In this document: piece after piece, positions 7,686-13,817 of the stretch
Numbering within the stretch: position 1 is the stretch's first letter
Layout of the letters: every line of letters starts with the position of its first letter
From: JBQDBK01 sp052090825
GTDB lineage: Bacteria > Bacillota > Clostridia > Tissierellales > Peptoniphilaceae
Direction: 5' to 3'
Assembly: GCA_052090825.1 (NCBI GenBank)
Contig: JBQDBK010000022.1
Coordinates: forward strand, 1 to 16,083
DNA: 16,083 nucleotides
Program-made: the position numbers and the translations under genes
The notes under the pieces: model-generated
Seen by the model: only the letters and a program-made list of their open reading frames with translations
What the model was told of the DNA's origin: nothing
The model's database searches: none

Positions 7686-7907
7686 GTTATTTTATAAAAA
7701 ATAAAAATATTTCTCGAAAATGGAAACAAGAGGCTTAAAAATTAAGGTTTATATATAGAGGGGTATTTTTATCACTCGATTTATATAGATGAAAAAGTGA
7801 ACCTTGACAACTGAATAGACCAGGATAGGACATTAACCAAGTAAGGAGCAATACACACTACGCCAAGATCTTTCTGCTTAGCAAGATAGGTTTAAATGAA
7901 TACTCAA
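7447..7907 (+). repeat. Long direct repeat, copy A (sigma 3' end + noncoding block)
   Basis: This matches 11143-11637. By hand comparison the sigma part (about 230 bp) differs at about 22 positions, while the noncoding part 7741-7907 differs from 11473-11637 at only about three bases plus one 2-nt indel. Copy B also carries an extra hairpin segment just after the sigma stop. The copies diverge abruptly after GAATACTCAA. Confidence 0.9.
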
Positions 7908-8100
7908 GAGGAATTGAAGGATAGAAGAAAGGGAGCGATAAATAGTACCTGTAAATTAGATGTGGCAGTCTATGCTATGAATTACTTGGGGATAATAATA
8001 CTTTCTAAAGTTGATGCTGGCTCATCTGAAAAGGGGCAGAGGTGAAAGACCTATGTTGTCTGCCAAGACACCTATCAAAGTCATAAAACTTAACTTATTC
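7741..8100 (+). ncRNA. Candidate structured noncoding RNA / cis-regulatory leader upstream of tnpW
   Basis: About 430 bp between the sigma gene and tnpW has no credible ORF. It starts with a very conserved block (to 7907) holding TTGACA at 7804-7809 and a small hairpin ATCTT/AAGAT near 7868-7886. It ends with a nested hairpin: GGCAGA (8035-8040) with TCTGCC (8059-8064), containing AGGT/ACCT. The GC content and purine-rich stretches (GTAAGGAGCAATAC, GGGAGCGATAAA) differ from the surrounding AT-rich spacer. I do not recognise an Rfam family with certainty. It could be a transposon-encoded RNA, a leader controlling tnpW and the recombinase, or a transfer or attachment region. Confidence 0.45.
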
Positions 8101-8117
8101 ATGAGAGGAGATATATT

Positions 8118-8312
8118 ATGGATAAAAAACAAAGAAATGAAAATAAGAATAATAATAAATCAAAAGGGGAAGTAAAAAATGAAAACATAGACTTAAAATC
8201 AAAAACTTATGCTATAAATGGTTATAATGTTTCTTTGGTATTTTTAGATACAGGAATGACTCTAGATAATATAGTTGAGTCTTATATAGAGGAGAAGTTA
8301 TTTGTATTTTAA
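8118..8312 (+). CDS. tnpW: TnpW-family transposon-encoded small protein
   Basis: This is a small 64-residue protein. It has a charged, low-complexity N-terminus (Lys/Asn-rich, residues 1-27) followed by a TnpW-like core: TYAINGYNVSLVFLDTGMTL, then DNIVESYIEEKL. TnpW proteins are encoded immediately before the large serine recombinase TnpX in Tn4451/Tn4453-like elements and relatives; their function is not established. The start ATG is supported by AGAGGAG at 8103-8109. The recombinase gene fragment follows 97 nt downstream, separated by a terminator-like hairpin. It looks intact, although the element around it is not. Confidence 0.8.
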   Translation: MDKKQRNENKNNNKSKGEVKNENIDLKSKTYAINGYNVSLVFLDTGMTLDNIVESYIEEKLFVF

Positions 8313-8351
8313 AAGGTCTTGCAATAAAAAACAAGGAGCGTTATACTAAAA

Positions 8352-8417
8352 ATGTGGAAGCCTAACCTTCATTTGATTTATTGTAAATTAAATGAAAGGG
8401 GGCTTTTTTATGTTTAA
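8352..8417 (+). other. Possible 21-codon leader ORF overlapping the recombinase start
   Basis: ATG 8352 opens a 21-codon frame that runs through both arms of the hairpin at 8358-8405 and ends at TAA 8415, overlapping the recombinase start at 8410 in another frame. AAGGAG at 8333-8338 is a possible ribosome binding site, although 13 nt away. Ribosomes on it would melt the hairpin, as in attenuation leaders. Whether it is translated is unknown. Confidence 0.3.
8358..8409 (+). terminator. Terminator-like hairpin directly at the recombinase start
   Basis: AAGCC (8358-8362) pairs with GGCTT (8401-8405), and CCTTCATTT (8366-8374) pairs with AAATGAAAGG (8390-8399, one bulged A). A run of six T follows at 8404-8409, immediately before ATG 8410. 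The 3' arm also holds the GGGGG ribosome binding site of the recombinase. The hairpin could both terminate transcription and hide the ribosome binding site. Confidence 0.7.
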
Positions 8418-8928
8418 TAAAAAAGCTTGTATGTATTTAAGATTATCAAGAGAAGATGAGGATTCACGAGAAAGTAACTCTATTTCAAATCAAAGGGAAT
8501 TAATTTATGATTATGCAAAAAAACATGGAATAGAAATTCTGGAAGAATTTGTAGATGATGGATACTCAGGAGCAACTTACAATCGTCCTCAAATTAAAGA
8601 AATGATACCTAGATTAGAAGAAAAAGACTTTAATATTCTCATAGTAAAAGATTTATCAAGATTTGGAAGAGACTATATAGGAGCAGATCGCTATATACAA
8701 AAGATATTTCCTGATATAGGGGTACGCTTTATATCTATAAACGACAATTATGATAGTCAAAGTGCGGATATGAACGATACACACCTTATATTACCAATAA
8801 AAAATTTTATAAATGACAGCTATTGTAGAGATATATCAAATAAAGTGAAAAGCGTCCAAAAGGTAAAAAGAGAAAAAGGAGACTATATAGGGGCCTTTGC
8901 TCCATATGGCTATAGAAAAAGCCAATGA
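8410..8928 (+). pseudogene. Large serine recombinase (TnpX-like), N-terminal fragment only
   Basis: The 172 residues from ATG 8410 form the resolvase-type catalytic domain of a large serine recombinase, which cuts and rejoins DNA at element ends. The catalytic serine is Ser13 in YLRLSRED. Also seen are SISNQRELI, DDGYSGATYNRP, VKDLSRFGRDYIG, GVRFISINDNYDS and the DISNKVKS helix. Full-length relatives have about 500-560 residues with recombinase and zinc-ribbon domains. Here the match stops after APYGYRK, and the DNA changes at about 8916-8928 into an unrelated minus-strand gene. The frame ends at TGA 8926. It is therefore a broken gene and should not recombine on its own. The upstream ATG 8392 lies inside the hairpin stem; 8410 is preferred because GGGGG lies 7 nt upstream. 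Confidence 0.9.
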
Positions 8929-9327
8929 TACTCTCTGCAAATCTACCAGTATTTGTAATTAGGTCTCTCACCCTATCTGGATCTGAATAAGTATTTTTAA
9001 CCTGATATGATTTTAAGTAATGATTGACATCTTCATCAAAATCGATGACTCCCTTTTCTGACCACTATAACACTTCAGTTGCTATAAATAACTTCATTAT
9101 GAAGCAATCAAAAATTTATCCTTCACAGAATCTACTTTATTATTATTTATATCTGAATAGCCGTATCCTTTTTTCCAATAAAATTGCCCATCCTTAACAA
9201 CAACTACGATTACACCTGCCACTTTACTTTCTTCCATTGACTTTTCCCATAAATACATAAAGCTCTTCTTCAAAATCAGTATTTTTTCCGCTGTAAAACT
9301 ATTAGTTTCCATGAATTCCAACTCCAT
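8926..9327 (-). pseudogene. Serine hydrolase (class C beta-lactamase-like/CubicO) remnant
   Basis: Reading from 9327 downward, 76 residues resemble the N-terminus of beta-lactamase-family serine hydrolases: KVAGVIVVVVKDGQFYWKKG and YGYSDINNNKVDS. The frame stops at TAA right where the catalytic SxxK motif is expected. Past a small indel and a second stop, the reading resumes as KLFIATEVL, WSEKGVIDFDEDVNHYL and VRDLITNTG, again family-like. The match then ends at the junction with the recombinase fragment near 8926. The gene therefore has lost its SxxK serine, carries at least two stops and lacks its C-terminal two-thirds. It lies on the opposite strand to the mobile-element genes, downstream of the GH114-like gene. 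Confidence 0.7.
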
Positions 9328-9410
9328 AATTTTAGTGTAATTGTGCTTATCAACTTTCCCGGTATTTCATAACGATTAAAGAAACAGTAGTCATAAACTA
9401 CAAGAAACAA

Positions 9411-10268
9411 TTAATCCAACTCTATGGAATCTGATATATAATACCTAAACCTATTTTGAGTACAATAGGCTTGTATTTTATGCATTAATGATTTATCTTT
9501 GGTGTATTCGAGAAGATATATGTCAGCACCCTCATTGCTATACTTTGTGATATATGTTTGGAAATATTCTCTCTCTTTTTTAGTCTGCTTAGTGAGCTGC
9601 TCTCTGTCAAAATCAATAGCAGAAAAAACTGATTCCTGATTAATACCAGTCAGTACATCACTGACAGAACCGTATTTATTGTAATATGCATCAACAAAAT
9701 AGTCACCTCCGTTAATAATAACATCTTTGTCGTATTTCATCAGACCGCGAAGAATATTCGTCATACCGTTAAAGATTTTCTTATTAGGAAAGTTATAGTA
9801 TACATCACAGTTGTCTACAAAAAACCCGTCTACACCTTTCAAAGACAACTTTCTAGCCAACGTTATTGTGATAAACTCCTGCCATCCTTCATCAGATACA
9901 TCAATCCATTGTTCTTCTTCCCAATTCTCATATTTTCCAAGAAATAAAGATTTGTTATTAGTATAATAATCTCGAAAATTTTCAATAGCGCCTACATTTA
10001 GATAAGAGTACACCCTATGACCTTCAGCATGAAGTTTATCGATATCCTCATTGGTGAAATATTGAGCGTCAATTACCACTACATCATATTTGTCTAATTT
10101 TGAAAGGTCGCTGTTATCAATGCTGAGAAAAACGCCATACGCCTCTCTTTCTGGTGTTTTGCTTGTATCTAAAGCTGTCGTATGCGTTTCTCTTCCACAT
10201 GCACATAGAATCATTATGAAAATACTTGTTAAAACAATCATTATATTTCTAAATTTAGTATGCCACAT
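9411..10268 (-). CDS. GH114 / endo-alpha-1,4-polygalactosaminidase-like lipoprotein
   Basis: This secreted lipoprotein has 285 residues. The signal peptide spans about residues 1-23, with a lipobox-like LCAC and lipidated Cys24. The body resembles the GH114 (TM1410-like) TIM-barrel family: AYGVFLSI, YDVVVIDAQYF, RVYSYLNVGAIENFRDYY, VDGFFVDNCDVYY with likely catalytic Asp152, VIINGGDY, QESVF and DIYLLEYTKDK. Family members hydrolyse galactosamine-rich polysaccharides such as Pel or related surface polymers. The substrate here is unknown. The start at 10268 is supported by AAAAGGAGA just upstream on the minus strand. It is complete and the only intact gene between the two mobile-element copies. 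Its 3' end (9420-9476) is duplicated in inverted orientation at 11083-11139. Confidence 0.85.
   Translation of the reverse strand: MWHTKFRNIMIVLTSIFIMILCACGRETHTTALDTSKTPEREAYGVFLSIDNSDLSKLDKYDVVVIDAQYFTNEDIDKLHAEGHRVYSYLNVGAIENFRDYYTNNKSLFLGKYENWEEEQWIDVSDEGWQEFITITLARKLSLKGVDGFFVDNCDVYYNFPNKKIFNGMTNILRGLMKYDKDVIINGGDYFVDAYYNKYGSVSDVLTGINQESVFSAIDFDREQLTKQTKKEREYFQTYITKYSNEGADIYLLEYTKDKSLMHKIQAYCTQNRFRYYISDSIELD
9420..9476 (-). repeat. 57-bp inverted repeat, left copy (inside GH114 3' end)
   Basis: The reverse complement equals 11083-11139 with one mismatch in 57 bp. The left copy encodes the last residues of the GH114-like protein (QAYCTQNRFRYYISDSIE). Confidence 0.95.
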
Positions 10269-10304
10269 AAGTCTTTCTCCTTTTCATGTTTTTCCTCTTC
10301 TTTA

Positions 10305-10529
10305 TTAACCACAGACATATGTCGCATAATTTGGATAATCGTGAGCGTTTGCCTGATTGCATAATACTTTAGGTATCCTCAATGTTCTTAAATATATAAT
10401 TCTCAACAATTCCTTGCCTCTGCTAATGATGGGCCGATCTAGTGCCATTTTCTCCTGTAGATACATTTGATATCGGCAATGCAGGCTTAAAAGTTGATAA
10501 GCACTTACATTTTCAATAAAATATAACAA
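10305..10529 (-). other. Unidentified 74-codon open frame, probably a gene remnant
   Basis: Read on the minus strand just upstream of the GH114-like gene, this frame has a fairly protein-like composition (VSAYQLLSLHCRYQMYLQEK, NAHDYPNYATYVCG). I recognise no family and see no good ribosome binding site. Neighbouring frames over the same stretch also contain coding-like segments separated by stops, so it may be the decayed 3' part of a gene that preceded the GH114-like gene. Confidence 0.25.
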
Positions 10530-11082
10530 ACTGTCTTTTTCTCCACATTTTCACAAGTAAAGTATTTCAAAAAATTTCTCGCTCGCTTTATGTTAAATCT
10601 TTAAATTTACAAACAATCTCAATTTCAAGTGTAGTATCTTTATTGTAATATGTGTGTAAGCCATTAGTGGTTACTCTCCTTATTTCTTGATTGGAAATTT
10701 TATTCAAGTATACTACTTAAGATTTTTTAGTTTTTTATGTAATTCATTATTCTTTCCTTAAATTACTAAAATTAATTTAATTTAAATATTAAATCAGAAG
10801 CATGTTTAATTACAAATTTGATGCGACCCCATAAAGACGAACAATGATATTAAATTTTACTATGTGGCCCGTAACCTAAATAATATTTGTGAAAGCCGTT
10901 TAGTTTTTCTTTTATTCTATAATTATTATATCAGTAATTCGTACATTTTGTATTGTCATATTCAATTTTCAACGGTTGAACCTCTCCACTGCATATTAAT
11001 TAAAAAAAATCTTCTTCCATATATTTCTTTATTTTCTCTAACTAATACTAATTTTCATTTAAACTCTAAATTATATTTTAAC
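10530..11082. other. AT-rich stretch without a recognisable gene
   Basis: I see no supported CDS, RNA gene or strong terminator here. A frame starting at 10864 only becomes protein-like after 11083, where it runs into the duplicated GH114 tail and the sigma fragment, so it is not accepted as a gene. The stretch may contain the promoter region of the minus-strand genes, but no clear -35/-10 pair stands out. Confidence 0.5.
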
Positions 11083-11139
11083 ATACAAACCTATTGTACT
11101 CAAAATAGGTTTAGGTATTATATATCAGATTCCATAGAG
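11083..11139 (+). repeat. 57-bp inverted repeat, right copy (GH114 tail fragment)
   Basis: Identical to the reverse complement of 9420-9476 except one base. It encodes the same 18-residue GH114 tail in frame with the following sigma fragment. It also contains its own small palindrome (AAACCTATT / AATAGGTTT, 9 bp). The repeat ends exactly where sigma-homologous sequence begins. Confidence 0.95.
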
Positions 11140-11382
11140 AATATAGTCGATAGAGGAGTGGATATTGAAAAGATAATAGAAACAAAGCTGAGATTAGAAG
11201 ATTTATATAAGGCATTGGATAACTTAAACGAAGAGGAAAGAAAAGTTATCAATTCCGTGTATTTTGAAGAAAAAACAATTCGAGATTTAGCAGAGGAAGA
11301 TGAGGTATCGGCCAAAAAAATTTTTACTTCTAGAAATAAAATATTACAAAAACTTAAAAATATAATGGAAGGAGAAGAATAG
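11140..11382 (+). pseudogene. Sigma-70-like factor, 3' fragment (copy B)
   Basis: From about 11140 to TAG 11382 the frame matches the C-terminal 75-80 residues of the sigma-like protein of copy A: DRGVDIEKIIETKLRLEDLY, then a region 4-like helix-turn-helix. About 22 base differences separate the two over 230 bp; many are synonymous, so both copies evolved as coding sequence before breaking. The N-terminal half is missing and replaced by the GH114 tail repeat. No start codon with a ribosome binding site serves it. Confidence 0.82.
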
Positions 11383-11637
11383 GGTAATTTCATGGGGGAG
11401 CAGACTTTGCTCCCCCATACTTTATAAAAAATAAAAAATATTTTCCAAAAAATGGAAACAAGGGGTCGAAAAATTAAGGTTTATATAGAGGGGTATTTTT
11501 ATCACTCGATTTATATAGATGAAAAAATGAACCTTGACAACTGAATAGACCAAGATAGGACATTAACCAAGTAAGGAGCAATACATACTACGCCAAGATC
11601 TTTCTGCTTAGCAAGATAGGTTTAAATGAATACTCAA
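11143..11637 (+). repeat. Long direct repeat, copy B
   Basis: This is the counterpart of 7447-7907: sigma 3' end, a copy-B-specific hairpin segment, then the highly conserved noncoding block 11473-11637. Homology stops abruptly after GAATACTCAA, where a recombinase C-terminus begins, so tnpW and the rest of the leader are deleted in this copy. Confidence 0.9.
11392..11418. terminator. Perfect 11-bp hairpin after sigma copy B
   Basis: ATGGGGGAGCA (11392-11402) and TGCTCCCCCAT (11408-11418) pair perfectly around a 5-nt loop, 9 nt after the sigma stop. It is unusually GC-rich for this region. The following sequence ACTTTATAAAA has only a short T run, so it may act as a weak terminator or mRNA stabiliser. 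Copy A lacks it. Confidence 0.65.
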
Positions 11638-11840
11638 ATAAGGAAAATGAACAAATCATGAAAATAAAAAGTCAATATCTTAAGGGCATTGAGTTTGCAA
11701 AGGATCTATATATGGTTGATAAAGATCATCTTGACTACTATAAGAATTTGATTGATAGAATTGTCATTAATGAAGATAAGAAAATTGAGATATACTTCAC
11801 TTTTAATCTTCAAAATTCTGAAGGGTATCAAAATGTATAA
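11638..11840 (+). pseudogene. Large serine recombinase, C-terminal fragment
   Basis: In frame from about 11638 (NKENEQIM...) to TAA 11840 there are about 65 residues resembling the extreme C-terminus of clostridial large serine recombinases: a helix (SQYLKGIEFAKDL), then YYKNLIDRIVINEDKKIEIYF, the usual closing beta-strand motif. The ATG at 11658 is not a convincing gene start. The catalytic and DNA-binding parts are missing; the 5' side joins directly to the conserved noncoding block. Its stop overlaps the ATG of the next recombinase by eight bases, the arrangement of tandem recombinase genes in these elements. Confidence 0.7.
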
Positions 11841-12438
11841 AGTAGGAATATATATGAGATTATCCAAAGAAGATTTTAATAAAAAAGAGGAAAGCAATAG
11901 TATAAAAAATCAAAGACAATTGATTTACTCTTATATTAAGAAGAACCTTTCTCATGTGACTAATACTGTAGAGTATGCTGATGATAGTTATTCTGGTATG
12001 AACACAAATAGACCTGCTTTTGAACGAACGATGGAAGATATAAGAGAGTTAAAAATTAACTACATTATTATAAAAGACCTTTCTAGGTTTTCTAGAGATT
12101 ATATTAAAACAGGTAATTATTTTGAGAACATATTTCCTTTCCTAGGAATAAGATTTATATCAATTAATGACGGATTTGATAGTGTAACTAAGTCAAATGG
12201 AACAATTTAAATAGATACACAATTTAAATCTTTACTTTATGACTACTACAGCAAGGAACTATCAGAGAAAATAAAATTTACTTTGAACTCCCTAAGGGGA
12301 AAAGGGAAAATAACTAATGGATCTATTTATCCAGACACTGAAGTCCAGTCTAATTTAAACAATAAATTAAATGAGAATAATATCAAATCTGATCCTTGTA
12401 TAAAAATTATTTTGGGATTGGAAAATGAAAATAATTAG
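11833..12438 (+). pseudogene. Second large serine recombinase, N-terminal part with in-frame stop
   Basis: ATG 11833, with GAAGGG about 9 nt upstream, opens a resolvase-type catalytic domain with Ser11 in YMRLSKED. Also seen are NSIKNQRQLIYSY, DDSYSGMNTNRP, IKDLSRFSRDYIKTGNY and GIRFISINDGFDS. A TAA at 12208 interrupts it after 125 residues. The same frame then continues as IDTQFKSLLYDYYSKELSEK and is still recombinase-like to about 12300. From there it runs unrecognised to TAG 12436. Homologues have about 500 or more residues. It is thus doubly broken: by a premature stop and by loss of the recombinase and zinc-ribbon domains. It is a different paralogue from the fragment at 8410. Confidence 0.85.
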
Positions 12439-13034
12439 ATTTTATGGCTAATTGTAATATTTAAAAGTTTTTATATTTAGGTAAAATTATTACTTGTATA
12501 AGTTAAAGATTTAATAACAGGAATTATATAATAAATGCTAAAAGTTGAAAAAATTATAATAGAATTTGTCGGATTTATGCAACAAAATAAGTTAGTAAAA
12601 TATATGACTATAAGAGAAAATTTTTCTTTTAGAAATATTTTTTATTTATTTGTGTATAAATTCTTATTTTTAAGAACTTTATTTACTTAAGAATCAATGA
12701 TTTTAGCTGTAATAAATTAATTGGAATAAATATTAACTACATAGAAAGAAGAGTCTTTATATTTTCAGTTTTTTTAATCCTATAAATCTTATTAATAATT
12801 ATAGGAATATTAATTGTTTCTAAAAGTTTTTTATTTGAATCACTATTATAGTTTTAGCCATTCTAAATATTGCTTATTAAGAGTATTTTTCTTTTATCTC
12901 AATATGATTTGTTAAAGATTTTAAAAGCTTATTTTTATTTAACTGGATTTTGTTTCTTACTATTTAATAATTTATCTAAGAGATATTTTATTGCATTAAT
13001 AGCAGGAATGAAGATATGAATTTAGGTTAAATGT
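12439..13034. other. AT-rich region with no recognisable gene
   Basis: All frames are interrupted frequently. Some stretches translate to hydrophobic runs that could be decayed membrane protein, conceivably the sensor kinase that usually neighbours Bce-type transporters, but the similarity is too weak to claim. It separates the broken mobile element from the ABC transporter operon. Confidence 0.5.
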
Positions 13035-13058
13035 AATTCTTACAAAATTGTAAGAATT
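13035..13058. promoter_or_regulatory. Perfect inverted repeat matching a BceR-type operator
   Basis: AATTCTTACA (13035-13044) and TGTAAGAATT (13049-13058) are exact inverted repeats with a 4-nt centre. The core TTACA-N4-TGTAA fits the published BceR-like response-regulator pattern TnACA-N4-TGTAA. It lies 85 nt before the ABC ATPase start, where an activator site would be expected. A possible -35 (TTGAAA, 13069-13074) follows, without a well-spaced -10. Confidence 0.7.
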
Positions 13059-13095
13059 AATTTTAAAATTGAAAGAATTTAGAAAGAATTACTTG

Positions 13096-13132
13096 ATAAG
13101 ATATGTATCTATATACATATCTTATTTTATTT
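13096..13132. terminator. 12-bp perfect hairpin just before the ABC operon ribosome binding site
   Basis: ATAAGATATGTA (13096-13107) pairs perfectly with TACATATCTTAT (13114-13125) around a 6-nt loop. TTTATTT follows, then GGAGG at 13133. It could be a weak terminator or attenuator in the leader, a second dyad operator, or a 5' mRNA stabiliser. The stem is almost entirely AT. Confidence 0.55.
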
Positions 13133-13142
13133 GGAGGAATAT

Positions 13143-13817
13143 ATGATTTTAAAAACAGAAAATTTAAGAAAAATATATGGGAGTGGAAATAACATAGTTA
13201 AGGCCTTGGATGGAATTAACTTTTCTTGCAATAAGGGTGAATTTATATCTATAGTTGGAACTTCTGGGAGTGGGAAATCTACTCTTTTAAATATGTTAGG
13301 TGGACTTGATAAGCCAAGTTCAGGGAAAGTATTTGTTTCAAATAGAGATATATCTCTATTATCTGATGAGGAGCTTACAATTTTTAGAAGGAGAAATATA
13401 GGTTTTGTATTTCAAGATTATAATTTAATACCTGTTTTAAATGTAATTGAGAATATAATATTGCCCATTCAGTTAGATGGGAGAGAAGTAGATTTTTCTT
13501 ATGTGGATAAAGTTTTAAATATTATAGGTTTAAAAGAAAAGGAAAATTCTATGCCAAATCAATTATCTGGAGGACAACAACAGAGAGTTGCAATAGCTAG
13601 GGCTTTAGCAGCTAAACCAGCAATAATTTTAGCAGATGAACCAACGGGTAATTTAGATTCTAAAACAAGCCAAGATGTGATAGCTTTATTAAAATTTTCT
13701 AATGAAGAGTTTAAACAGACAATAATCATGATTACTCATAATGAAGATATAGCTCAGGTAGGAGATAGGGTTTTGAGAATTGAGGATGGCAAAGTCTTAG
13801 GTGGTTCTGATGATTAA
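13143..13817 (+). CDS. ABC transporter ATPase, MacB/BceA-type (antimicrobial peptide resistance class)
   Basis: This is a cytoplasmic ATPase of 224 residues from ATG 13143, chosen because GGAGG (13133-13137) lies 5 nt upstream; the TTG at 13131 overlaps that site and is unsuitable. Seen: Walker A GTSGSGKS (39-46), Q-loop Gln91 in VFQDYNLIPVLNVIENI, signature LSGGQQQR (141-148), Walker B IILADEPTGNLD (161-172) and H-loop His199. These motifs are typical of the MacB/LolD/BceA class working with FtsX-type permeases in mechanotransmission rather than classical transport. It overlaps the permease gene by eight bases. The BceR-like operator upstream suggests induction by a peptide-sensing two-component system, not present in this window. 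Substrate unknown. Confidence 0.94.
   Translation: MILKTENLRKIYGSGNNIVKALDGINFSCNKGEFISIVGTSGSGKSTLLNMLGGLDKPSSGKVFVSNRDISLLSDEELTIFRRRNIGFVFQDYNLIPVLNVIENIILPIQLDGREVDFSYVDKVLNIIGLKEKENSMPNQLSGGQQQRVAIARALAAKPAIILADEPTGNLDSKTSQDVIALLKFSNEEFKQTIIMITHNEDIAQVGDRVLRIEDGKVLGGSDD

Noticed and set aside
7412..7729. 105-codon minus-strand ORF, and its counterpart at 11118-11393
   Set aside because: Both are antisense shadows of the sigma-like genes. The plus-strand reading has the helix-turn-helix and conserved codon pattern, and the minus-strand peptides are serine-rich artefacts.
7741..8100. Group I intron or known riboswitch in the tnpW leader
   Set aside because: No conserved P7/G-site or known aptamer core could be recognised; it is left as an unassigned candidate RNA.
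8392..8409. ATG 8392 as recombinase start
   Set aside because: It lies inside the hairpin 3' arm and has no ribosome binding site; ATG 8410 has GGGGG at the right distance.
10864..11382. 172-codon ORF on the plus strand
   Set aside because: The first 70 codons are low-complexity AT-rich translation without a ribosome binding site; the rest is the GH114 tail repeat plus the sigma fragment. It is an accidental join, not one gene.
12600..13020. Decayed sensor histidine kinase
   Set aside because: Hydrophobic runs are present in several frames, but no DHp or ATPase motif can be seen, so AT-rich noise explains it equally well.
13131..13142. TTG start giving a 228-residue ABC ATPase
   Set aside because: The TTG overlaps the GGAGG ribosome binding site that correctly serves ATG 13143.
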